A stretch of DNA of 35,950 nucleotides from Gomphosphaeria aponina SAG 52.96 = DSM 107014. Its GTDB lineage: Bacteria > Cyanobacteriota > Cyanobacteriia > Cyanobacteriales > Gomphosphaeriaceae. Both the position numbers and the translations under genes were made by a program. The stretch's first letter is position 1. Every line of letters starts with the position of its first letter. Below are positions 8,413 through 16,033 of this stretch, one piece after another. The DNA lies in assembly GCA_016903655.1 (NCBI GenBank), contig JADQBC010000025.1:1-35950 (forward strand), given 5' to 3'. The notes below the pieces were generated by a model. The model worked only from the letters and a program-made list of their open reading frames with translations. It made no database searches and was not told the origin of the DNA.

Positions 8413-8619
8413 AGATGGGTTGATCCTTGGGCAACCAGAAAACTTGCTTGAGCAACCAAAATTACTACAACAGCCCTAATCTCATCATAGTTCTCATTTA
8501 ATCATAAGTATAACAGGAGATGGGTTGATCCTTGAGCAACCAGAAAACTTGCTTGAGCAAAAATTACTACAACAGCCATAATCTAATCATAGTTTTCATT
8601 TAATCATGAGTATCACAGT
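8413..8619. repeat. Two-copy tandem direct repeat of about 100 bp
   Basis: Copies at 8413-8517 (105 bp) and 8518-8619 (about 102 bp) are roughly 90% alike. Each starts AGATGGGTTGATCCTTG and contains the small perfect hairpin TTGCTTGAGCAA. No open frame is present. With the MITE-like element this fills the 430-bp gap between the cyanoexosortase-associated gene and the export gene; a promoter for the wza-wzc pair is likely here but I cannot place it. Confidence 0.8.
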
Positions 8620-8666
8620 AGCATTTTTGTTGATACCTGTTCAATTATAGGTTGATTTGCCCAAAA

Positions 8667-9401
8667 CTACCGAGAAAAAGGCCCCAAGATCAAGGCAGTT
8701 TGTACTTCTTGAGCTAAAGCTTTAGCTTTCGGCGTGGCTACATTCAAATCTCCCAAAGGTTCCATGGGAATTTGCAGACAAACAGCAATCCAAGGAACAC
8801 GAGTTCCACGTAACTGAGCGAGTTGATCAGCCCAAAACCACCATGCAGGAGAGTAATTTCCCCCTTGGGGTGTAGCATACCACTGAACTACTGCAAAAGT
8901 CTGTCGCTGATTCCAAGCCCGAAAGAACCGAGCTTTCACTTTGTATTCCCTGTCCACAGGAAAATTTAGTTGGCGGTAACTATCGGTTTTCCAGCGCTCA
9001 AAGCCATTGATGTCCATCCATTCTACTTCTGGTTGTTCCCGATGGTCGTCTTGGGTTTGCAACAGGAGTATTACTGGTTTTTCCCCTGATTTTTGGATGA
9101 TTTGAGCTAACCATTGATGAGCGCCGAGGGCTATTTTTTTTTGTCCTACTGTTTTCGAGTTGGGTAGAGTTAAACCTGTTTGTCGTAGATTTCTAATTTG
9201 ACTGAGGTTAGTTACTGGGGGAAGATTTGCCCATGACCAATTGCCGCTGATGTAACCTGGAATTGCACCAATGGCAGTAAGTAAGATTAAGAGAGCGATC
9301 GCTGCAATAGAAGGGATAGGCGATACCTGCGGTTGGCTACGCCTACGCTTTTCTTTTTGGAGATTATTGTTAGATAATATCTTCTTCATCTCTGGCTGCA
9401 T
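8667..9401 (-). CDS. Cyanoexosortase B system-associated protein (EpsI-like)
   Basis: The 244-residue protein has an N-terminal basic segment (KEKRRRSQ) and one membrane helix (IAAIALLILLTAIGAIPGYI, about residues 32-51), then a periplasmic domain typical of the partner encoded next to cyanobacterial exosortases. Family-like segments are NLRQTGLTLPN, VEWMDINGFERWKTDSYR, FFRAWNQRQTFAVVQWYATP and PAWWFWADQLAQLRGTRVPWIAVCLQIPMEPLGD. Its start codon overlaps the end of the exosortase gene by 32 bp, indicating translational coupling. EpsI-type proteins accompany exosortases in polysaccharide-linked protein sorting; the exact role is not known. The MQPEM start at 9401 is used; an ATG four codons later is possible. 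Confidence 0.85.
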   Translation of the reverse strand: MQPEMKKILSNNNLQKEKRRRSQPQVSPIPSIAAIALLILLTAIGAIPGYISGNWSWANLPPVTNLSQIRNLRQTGLTLPNSKTVGQKKIALGAHQWLAQIIQKSGEKPVILLLQTQDDHREQPEVEWMDINGFERWKTDSYRQLNFPVDREYKVKARFFRAWNQRQTFAVVQWYATPQGGNYSPAWWFWADQLAQLRGTRVPWIAVCLQIPMEPLGDLNVATPKAKALAQEVQTALILGPFSR

Positions 9402-10233
9402 AATATCTTTCCATTGTTAAATAGAGGAGTAAAATTGCGCCCAACATCCCAGCGGAATAGACATCGCCCCCCCAACCGTTGTGTAACCAATCAAATAGAT
9501 CATCTTGATGGTTGCCAAAAAAAATAGTTAATATTGTATTCCTTAAAATATTGCCAATTATACTAATGCCCACTGCCCCCACTAATAACCAGAGTACTTT
9601 ATTTTTGTTACTAATATTGCCTGTCCAATATAATAACATCAAAGCCACATAGAGACTGGTAAATAACATTTTCAGACCTGCACAATAGGGAGCTACTTCT
9701 ACCAACCTACCCCCCACAGTAATATAAATTTGTTCCACTTGCACATCAAAACCCAATTGTAGGAGAATAAAACCTGCTACCCCTGCAATTAATTGTTGAA
9801 GAGGTAAGGTATAGGGAATAATTAAATAAGGGAGAGAATTGGGGGTAGCCAACCACACCAAAATTAGGGAAAACCCTTGCAATTTTAGTCCTTCAATTCC
9901 TTTTAACCACAGACACAAACCTGTTAAGATTAAGGGAAAAGATAAATTCACCCATTCAGCCACTCCTGTTAAATAACTTATTGCTCCCCAACCCAGTAAT
10001 ATTCCTCCTAATGGATGGATTTTATTTTCTAAGCGCTGCCATTTTTTTCTCTTTAGCCAGCTTAAATAAAGAGCATAGGGCAAACCAATTAGTCCATGAC
10101 TAAAATATTCATGTTCTATGCTAATACTTTTCTCTAACCAGCCATCATACCAATGAAGAATTAAAGGCGCGTAAAGTATTCCTAATAATCCGATGATTAA
10201 AATATTGTTGATAGTTGATTGTTGATGATTCAT
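9370..10233 (-). CDS. Cyanoexosortase B, PEP-CTERM protein sorting transpeptidase
   Basis: The 287-residue polytopic membrane enzyme belongs to the exosortase/archaeosortase superfamily. It is expected to cleave PEP-CTERM tails from secreted proteins at the outer face of the membrane and pass them to a cell-surface acceptor. The catalytic triad is visible: Cys184 in VAPYCAGLK, Arg231 in GNILRNTILTIFFG and His251 in FDWLHNGWGGDVYS. About eight hydrophobic segments surround it. Assignment to type B rests on the associated protein encoded by the overlapping downstream gene. A PEP-CTERM protein is encoded at 18843-19442, and Wza/Wzc-like proteins lie downstream, matching the known link between exosortases and exopolysaccharide loci. 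Confidence 0.92.
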   Translation of the reverse strand: MNHQQSTINNILIIGLLGILYAPLILHWYDGWLEKSISIEHEYFSHGLIGLPYALYLSWLKRKKWQRLENKIHPLGGILLGWGAISYLTGVAEWVNLSFPLILTGLCLWLKGIEGLKLQGFSLILVWLATPNSLPYLIIPYTLPLQQLIAGVAGFILLQLGFDVQVEQIYITVGGRLVEVAPYCAGLKMLFTSLYVALMLLYWTGNISNKNKVLWLLVGAVGISIIGNILRNTILTIFFGNHQDDLFDWLHNGWGGDVYSAGMLGAILLLYLTMERYYAARDEEDII

Positions 10234-10252
10234 AATTGATTGATAATTGATT

Positions 10253-10273
10253 AAGCCCTAGGAGGTAGGGCTT
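10253..10273. terminator. Hairpin after the Rpn-like gene
   Basis: AAGCCCTA (10253-10260) and TAGGGCTT (10266-10273) form a perfect 8-bp stem with a GGAGG loop, 14 bases past the stop codon of the minus-strand Rpn-like gene. No T-run follows on either strand, so termination is uncertain; it may be a small dispersed repeat. Confidence 0.35.
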
Positions 10274-10286
10274 ACTTTCAGTTTAG

Positions 10287-11084
10287 TTAATTATATTCCC
10301 CATAGGCTGCTTTTTGTACCAAGTCTAGTTCCAACCCTAATTCTTGAGCTATTTGCTCAGGAGTTAAACCCAGTTTTAGCAGCAGTGGAATTGTTTCTAA
10401 CTTACCTTCCAACTTACCTTCCAACTTACCTTCTACCTCACCCTCAGCAAAAGCTTCCTGATAAAACTTAGTTTTCTTCCATTCACTTAAACCAAACATT
10501 GTTTCTAACTCCTTACGACTTAGTTTCGGAAATTTATAGACCAACATTTTCTCAATTAATTCCACAATTTCCCTTGTAATCTCAGGATTTTTTCCTTCTG
10601 ACTTTCCACGGGATAATACTTGTTTTACTTGCTTTTTTGCCTCCTTTTCCTCAGAAACTACTAACTTAACAATCCCCAAACCCACTGAGTTTATTTCCCT
10701 CAATTCATCTAAATATACCCTGGTTATGCTCTCACTCAACTTCTCATAAGAAGAAGGTAAACCTGGGTCTAAACTTCTTTTCCCCCATAATACTACTGCT
10801 TGCCAGTTTTGTTGCGGTTTATACTGACCAAGATAAACCATTAACTCTGTCATCAATCGCCAATATAAATCCACATCTTTTTGAAATTGTACCTCCAAAA
10901 AGTAAATGGGTTCCTCTGTATTTTCTTTGGGTAAAAACAACCCATCCATTGTGCGTTTTAACTCTTTTACCTCTACGGATGTAAACTTGTACTTCCTGGC
11001 TAACTCTTTCGGTTTTCCTATGAGTTCAAATAGTAATTCTGGTAGGGTTTGGAATAATTCGTAAAAAATTGTATCTGTTCTCAT
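10287..11084 (-). CDS. Rpn/DUF2887-type PD-(D/E)XK nuclease family protein
   Basis: The 265-residue protein resembles the large cyanobacterial family annotated as Rpn (recombination-promoting nuclease) or DUF2887. It starts RTDTIFYELFQTLPELLFELIG. The presumed nuclease core has Asp47 (MDGLFLP) and E64-x-Q66 (YFLEVQFQKD), fitting a D...ExQ variant of the PD-(D/E)XK site. The C-terminal half has the family's low-complexity segment, here GKLEGKLEGKLE, from three copies of a 12-bp repeat around 10405-10440, followed by TPEQIAQELGL. These proteins are often multicopy and linked to transposition or phage response. It lies 8 bp after the aminotransferase gene. Its place inside an envelope cluster looks like insertion rather than shared function. 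Confidence 0.82.
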   Translation of the reverse strand: MRTDTIFYELFQTLPELLFELIGKPKELARKYKFTSVEVKELKRTMDGLFLPKENTEEPIYFLEVQFQKDVDLYWRLMTELMVYLGQYKPQQNWQAVVLWGKRSLDPGLPSSYEKLSESITRVYLDELREINSVGLGIVKLVVSEEKEAKKQVKQVLSRGKSEGKNPEITREIVELIEKMLVYKFPKLSRKELETMFGLSEWKKTKFYQEAFAEGEVEGKLEGKLEGKLETIPLLLKLGLTPEQIAQELGLELDLVQKAAYGEYN

Positions 11085-11092
11085 TTTTCATT

Positions 11093-12253
11093 TTAATAGT
11101 ATTTCACAAGCTTAGATTGTTCATTGATAACTGATAATTGCTCACAGACAAAAGCAATTTGATTTTTAGTGATACCTGGATACATAGGTAAAGATAAAAT
11201 CTCACTACATAAGCTTTCTGCTTGAGGAAAATCTCCCCTTTCGTAACCCAAACTTTTACAAGCTGGTTGAAGATGGCAGGGAATGGGATAGTGTATTCCT
11301 GTTTCAACGCCTACTGCTGTTAGTTTATCACGGATTTGTTCCCGCTTGAAAGCGCAATTTTCCTTAATCCGAATAACATAAAGATGATAAACATGACCCT
11401 CCCCACTAGAATTTTCTATTAGAGTTATTCCCTGCAGTTTTTTAAGATGTTTATCATACTCTTTAGCTGCTTGATTGCGTAATTGATTCCAAGGAGATAA
11501 ATGGGGAAGTTTGACTTGAAGAATAGCAGCTTGAATGGTATCTAAACGGCTATTTTTGCCATATTCAGTATGATAATATTTACTTTGCGCCCCATAATTG
11601 CGCAGAGTTTTTACTTTTTGAGCTATTGCTTCATCTTGCGTAATTAACATTCCCCCATTCCCATAAGCTCCCAGATTTTTACTCGGATAAAAACTAAATG
11701 CTGTCGCCATTCCTATTGTACCCGCTCCCACACTTTCTCTCGCCGCTAAATGTGCTTGAGCTGCATCTTCAAAGATGATTAATTGATAAGTGTCAGCCCA
11801 GTCTAATAATTGTTTTGGCGATACCATTTGTCCATATAAATGTACTGGTAAAATTGCTTTAGTTTTTTTTGTAATTACTTGTGCTGCTTTGCCTAAATCA
11901 ATTAAAGCAGTTTGGGAGTCACAATCAACTAATATGGGAGTTGCACCAGCAGCAATTACGCCCATAATAGTAGCCATAAAAGTATTAACTGGTACTATAA
12001 CTTCATCTCCAGCCCCAATACCACAAGCTTGCAGACCAAGAGCGATCGCATCTGTCCCTGAAGCAACCCCTACTCCATATTGTACGCCACAAGCTTTGGC
12101 AAATGATTGTTCAAACTCCTCTAATGCTTTTCCTAAAACAAAATCACCAGCTTGAATAACCCGATTTATTGCTTGTTGGATCTCCTTTTCTAGAGGTTGA
12201 TTTTGTAAAGCGAGATCCACAAATGGCACTTTCACTAATTGTTTATTGTTCAT
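11093..12253 (-). CDS. DegT/DnrJ/EryC1-family nucleotide-sugar aminotransferase
   Basis: The 386-residue PLP enzyme belongs to the sugar aminotransferase family. It begins VPFVDLALQNQPLEKEIQQAI. Cofactor residues are visible: GTDAIALGL near 66-74, the ring-stacking and Asp region FEDAAQAH (Asp163), and the Schiff-base Lys192 in FYPSKNLGAYGNGGM. Such enzymes transfer an amino group from glutamate to a keto-sugar nucleotide, making amino-deoxy sugars for surface polysaccharide or natural products. The substrate cannot be assigned. The start ATG lies 15 bp after the upstream permease gene, and the nearby export and exosortase genes support a surface-glycan role. Confidence 0.9.
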   Translation of the reverse strand: MNNKQLVKVPFVDLALQNQPLEKEIQQAINRVIQAGDFVLGKALEEFEQSFAKACGVQYGVGVASGTDAIALGLQACGIGAGDEVIVPVNTFMATIMGVIAAGATPILVDCDSQTALIDLGKAAQVITKKTKAILPVHLYGQMVSPKQLLDWADTYQLIIFEDAAQAHLAARESVGAGTIGMATAFSFYPSKNLGAYGNGGMLITQDEAIAQKVKTLRNYGAQSKYYHTEYGKNSRLDTIQAAILQVKLPHLSPWNQLRNQAAKEYDKHLKKLQGITLIENSSGEGHVYHLYVIRIKENCAFKREQIRDKLTAVGVETGIHYPIPCHLQPACKSLGYERGDFPQAESLCSEILSLPMYPGITKNQIAFVCEQLSVINEQSKLVKYY

Positions 12254-12268
12254 TAGTTACTTAATTAA

Positions 12269-13186
12269 CTATTGCTTAGTTTTGGGATCAAAAGCATCCC
12301 GCAAACCATCCCCAATATAATTAATACTTAATACTGTCAAAAATATTGCTAGCCCAGGAAAAATCGCCATATATGGGGCCGAAGTGAGGAAATTTTGCGC
12401 ATCATATAGCATTCTGCCCCAAGTTGGCACATCGGGGGGAAACCCCAGCCCCAAAAAACTCAGGGTTGACTCAGTAATAATAGCATTGCCCACTGCTAAA
12501 GTTGCCGCCACAATAATTAATCCGAATACATTGGGTAAAATATGTCTGCTAATTATTCTTCCTTCTTGCGCTCCCAAGGCTCGAGCTGCTGTCACAAATT
12601 CCATTTCTCTTAACTTTAAAAAATTAGCTCGCACCAGTCTGGCCACTGACATCCAATTCAGACAACCAATTACTAATACTATTAAGACAAATATGCCTGT
12701 CTCAGGCCCGGCAATTGTTTTAATTATATCCCTAAATAAATAAACCACCAACAATAATAAGGGTAACTGAGGTAAGGCAAGAAATAAATCAGTAATGCGC
12801 ATTAAAACATTATCCACTAAACCACCATAATATCCAGATATTGCTCCGATACTTGTCCCCAGAGAAACAGCAACTAACATGGCTATTATCCCCACAGTTA
12901 AAGATATTCTTCCTCCATATAATACTCTAGCTAATTGGTCTTGTCCCAGGTCATTTGTCCCAAATGGATGGGCTAAACTGGGGGGTAAAGTAGATTGACT
13001 AAAATCTATTTTATCTATGGGGGTTCGATAAATTAATGGCCCGCAAATAACTGTAAGGATAATTAATAACAGTACTCCTGTTCCCACCATTGCCATTTTA
13101 TCCCGCATCAATCTTTTGATGCCTATAATATACGGGTTTTGCCACCAAGTCCCTACTGTGTTTGTTTTCAGTTTGTTATTAAGCAT
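12269..13186 (-). CDS. Peptide-type ABC transporter permease (DppC/OppC family)
   Basis: The 305-residue inner-membrane permease has an N-terminal OppC segment (first helix AMVGTGVLLLIILTVICGPLI), the LAHPFGTNDLGQDQLARVLYGGRISL signature and about six membrane helices. The coupling-loop motif that contacts the ATPase is EFVTAARALGAQEGRIISRHILPN near residues 196-219. It pairs with the DppB-like permease encoded 42 bp upstream. No ATPase or substrate-binding protein gene lies beside them, which is common in cyanobacteria where transporter parts are scattered. The substrate (dipeptides, oligopeptides, nickel or other) cannot be told from the permease. Confidence 0.92.
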   Translation of the reverse strand: MLNNKLKTNTVGTWWQNPYIIGIKRLMRDKMAMVGTGVLLLIILTVICGPLIYRTPIDKIDFSQSTLPPSLAHPFGTNDLGQDQLARVLYGGRISLTVGIIAMLVAVSLGTSIGAISGYYGGLVDNVLMRITDLFLALPQLPLLLLVVYLFRDIIKTIAGPETGIFVLIVLVIGCLNWMSVARLVRANFLKLREMEFVTAARALGAQEGRIISRHILPNVFGLIIVAATLAVGNAIITESTLSFLGLGFPPDVPTWGRMLYDAQNFLTSAPYMAIFPGLAIFLTVLSINYIGDGLRDAFDPKTKQ

Positions 13187-13228
13187 CTGTTTAAGTTTCT
13201 TTTTTGAATATTGTTAACCAGCCACCAT

Positions 13229-14185
13229 CTAATACCTAACTCGCGGGTCAAGGAAACCATAAGTTAAGTCAGCTATAATATTAAAAATCACAATTAAAAT
13301 CCCATAAATAAAAGTTATTGCCATGACAACTGGAGTGTCGCTGCGATAAATTGATTCAATTAATAACGCTCCTATTCCTGGCACTCGAAAAACTTGCTCA
13401 GTGATTAATGCTCCAGTAAAGATTGTGGGCAGATCTAAAGCAATTAAAGTAACAACAGGAATCAAAGCATTGCGTAAAATATGATTTTTAATAATCGCCA
13501 ATTTAGTTAAACCTTTGGCATAAGCAGTGCGCACATATTCCTGATTTAATTCTTCTAACACAGATGAGCGAGTAAATCTCATTAGCACCGCTCCTTGATA
13601 TAATGCTAGCACTGATATGGGCATAATTGATTGTTTGATTTGTGCAATTAATGTTTGCCAGTTAGTAACTTGTAAAGTACTATCATAAATAAAAGGCAAC
13701 CATTTTAATTGCACACTAAAAATAATGATCAATAATAAACCACTAAAAAAAGGTGGCAGAGAAAAGCCTAAAAATGCTAAAGTGGTAATTGTCAGGTCAA
13801 GCAAGCTATAAGGTTTGAGAGCTGATATGACTCCTAAAGGAATGGCAATTAATGCTGCTAACAGATAAGCACTCCCAACTACCCATAAAGTGGTAGGCAA
13901 TCTTTGTAAAATCAGTTCAATTACAGGACTACGGCTAGTAAATGAATAGCCCAGATCTCCCCGAACAAATGCCCAAGCCCATTTAAAATAACGTATATAT
14001 ATCGGTTGATCTAAGCCTAATGATTTACGGATATTTTCTCTGACTTCTGCCGTAATTGAAGGGTTAGCAGCAAATTCCCCCATTGGATCTCCTGGGGCGA
14101 CGGCTAATATGGTAAATATTACCACGCTAATCCCGATCAGGGTGGGAATGGCAATTAGTAATCGATTGATTAAATATTTTTTCAT
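13229..14185 (-). CDS. Peptide-type ABC transporter permease (DppB/OppB family)
   Basis: From ATG 14185 the protein has 318 residues and begins MKKYLINRLLIAIPTLIGIS, a typical OppB/DppB N-terminus. Family segments are PGDPMGEFAANP, the GLDQPIYIRYFKWAWAFVRGDLG stretch and the coupling loop EYVRTAYAKGLTKLAIIKNHILRNALIPVV. About six membrane helices are present. It forms a heterodimer with the DppC-like permease encoded next. The open frame extends to 14224 through a TTG, but that extension is heptamer-repeat DNA (GGTTGATG copies), so the ATG is preferred. It is divergent from the TpsB gene. Confidence 0.92.
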   Translation of the reverse strand: MKKYLINRLLIAIPTLIGISVVIFTILAVAPGDPMGEFAANPSITAEVRENIRKSLGLDQPIYIRYFKWAWAFVRGDLGYSFTSRSPVIELILQRLPTTLWVVGSAYLLAALIAIPLGVISALKPYSLLDLTITTLAFLGFSLPPFFSGLLLIIIFSVQLKWLPFIYDSTLQVTNWQTLIAQIKQSIMPISVLALYQGAVLMRFTRSSVLEELNQEYVRTAYAKGLTKLAIIKNHILRNALIPVVTLIALDLPTIFTGALITEQVFRVPGIGALLIESIYRSDTPVVMAITFIYGILIVIFNIIADLTYGFLDPRVRY

Positions 14186-14287
14186 GGTTGATGGTTGATG
14201 GGTAATTGAACAACCGCTTGTCAATTTGAGTAAAATGAAATATAAATGTTTAAGGTATTCACGGAATAGTCAAAAAACAAGGGACAA

Positions 14288-16033
14288 ATGAATCAGAAAA
14301 CCAGTAATAGCCAATTTGCATATTTATTTTTTATTACAGTAGTGTTTTGGATGAGCAATCTACCCCTTAAAAGTATGGCCCAGTCATTCCAAAGCGCGCC
14401 ACCTATTCCTGAAACTCCTCCACCTACTGCACCCCTAAACCCACCAGAAAACCCTATGGAAAGTCAGCCAACAACACCGACAACAGACAGGGAAGAAACT
14501 ACAGGAAGTTTGCGCGTCAAAACATTCGAGTTTTTTGGCAACACAGTATTTAGTCAAGAGCAGCTACTAGAAGTAGTCAAGGAATTTACAGGAAAGGAGA
14601 TCAGTTTTACCCAACTGCTCCAAGCAGCAAATAAAATCACAGAACTCTATATTCGAGAAGGGTACATCACCTCTGGAGCATACATCCCTGTTCAAGACTT
14701 CAACTCCCAGAGTGTGAAAATGCAGATCGTAGAAGGCACTTTAGAACAAATTAAGATAGAAATAGCCTCTGGGAGACTGAAATCAGGCTATGTGAGCAGT
14801 AGAATTAACAGAGAAATTTCTCAACCTTTAAACCTCAAAGACTTACAAGAAGCTTTACAAAAACTGCAACTAAACCCCTTAATAGCCAGCTTAGATGCAG
14901 AACTTAGCACAGGCACTGGTCAAGGGGAAAGCATTCTCAATGTAACCGTCTATGGAGAGAAAACTTTTACCATCACCCCCACCCTCAACAACAATCGTAA
15001 CCCAAGCGTAGGCAGTTTTGAGCGAGGGATAGAAATATCAGAAGCCAACCTCTCTGGGTGGGGAGATGGGATCAGCTTGATCTACGCTAACACCGATGGA
15101 AGCGATCGCTTTGAAATTTTATATGACCTGCCAGTGAATCCCCAAAACGGCATGGTCAGGCTTTACTATAGAAATACAGATAACGAAATTATTGAACCAC
15201 CCTTCGATGAACTAAACATCACTATCGACTCTCGCGACTACGATCTCAGCTTTCGCCAGCCAATTATTGAAAATGCTACCTCAGAAGGCAACCAAGAACT
15301 GGCAATGGGTTTAGGATTTGCCAGAAGGGAAAGCGACTCCGAAGTGCTAGGACGTAGTTTTCCCCTTTCCCTCGGAGCAAATGATGAGGGAGAAACCCGT
15401 CTCTCCATCATTCGTTTTACCCAGGAATGGACAGAACAAGGATTAGAATCAGTGTTTGCAGCCCGCTCCCAGTTTAACTTTGGGGTTGAGGCATTTAATG
15501 CTACAGTAAACGAAGCAGCCCCAGATAGCAAATATTTTCTCTGGCGAGGCCAACTACTTTATTTACGCTTGCTTAGTGAATTACAAGGAGAGCCAGCAGC
15601 GGGAATCACCATGTTGCTCAGATCCAACTTCCAACTAGCAAATAACCCCATTTTACCCTTAGAACAGTTTACACTAGGAGGACAAGCCACCGTCAGAGGT
15701 TATCGCCAAGACTATTTACTCACAGATAGTGGCGTTTTTGCTTCAGCGGAAGTCAGGTTTCCCGTGCTTCAAGTATCCGAAATAGAAGGAATTTTACAGA
15801 TAGCACCATTTATCGACTTTGGGGTAGGTTGGAACAACAGTGGGACCTCAAGAGAAGATTTAGATAAAAATACCTTAATCGGTACAGGACTAGCATTAAT
15901 CTGGAGAATGGGAGACGAACTTACCACCAGAGTAGATTGGGGAATACCTTTAGTAAATGTAGATTCCACAAAAAGAACATGGCAAGACAACGGATTTTAT
16001 TTTCAAATAGAATACAACTTCCGACCATTTTAA
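14288..16033 (+). CDS. TpsB-type outer-membrane transporter (ShlB/FhaC/HecB family)
   Basis: The 581-residue Omp85-superfamily protein of two-partner secretion exports large proteins across the outer membrane. A signal peptide ends near SMAQ (residue 32). A Pro-rich linker is followed by a ShlB-type POTRA domain (LRVKTFEFFGNTVFSQEQLL to VEGTLEQIKIE, about 74-155) and a second POTRA (to about 225). The 16-strand barrel includes the diagnostic loop-6 motif VRGYR in LGGQATVRGYRQD and the strand motif PFIDFGVGW. It ends with an aromatic-rich strand (FYFQIEYNFRPF), typical for outer-membrane insertion. The overlapping downstream gene encodes a CHAT-TPR protein with a signal sequence, which is a candidate substrate or partner; no classical TpsA haemagglutinin gene is adjacent. 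Confidence 0.92.
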   Translation: MNQKTSNSQFAYLFFITVVFWMSNLPLKSMAQSFQSAPPIPETPPPTAPLNPPENPMESQPTTPTTDREETTGSLRVKTFEFFGNTVFSQEQLLEVVKEFTGKEISFTQLLQAANKITELYIREGYITSGAYIPVQDFNSQSVKMQIVEGTLEQIKIEIASGRLKSGYVSSRINREISQPLNLKDLQEALQKLQLNPLIASLDAELSTGTGQGESILNVTVYGEKTFTITPTLNNNRNPSVGSFERGIEISEANLSGWGDGISLIYANTDGSDRFEILYDLPVNPQNGMVRLYYRNTDNEIIEPPFDELNITIDSRDYDLSFRQPIIENATSEGNQELAMGLGFARRESDSEVLGRSFPLSLGANDEGETRLSIIRFTQEWTEQGLESVFAARSQFNFGVEAFNATVNEAAPDSKYFLWRGQLLYLRLLSELQGEPAAGITMLLRSNFQLANNPILPLEQFTLGGQATVRGYRQDYLLTDSGVFASAEVRFPVLQVSEIEGILQIAPFIDFGVGWNNSGTSREDLDKNTLIGTGLALIWRMGDELTTRVDWGIPLVNVDSTKRTWQDNGFYFQIEYNFRPF

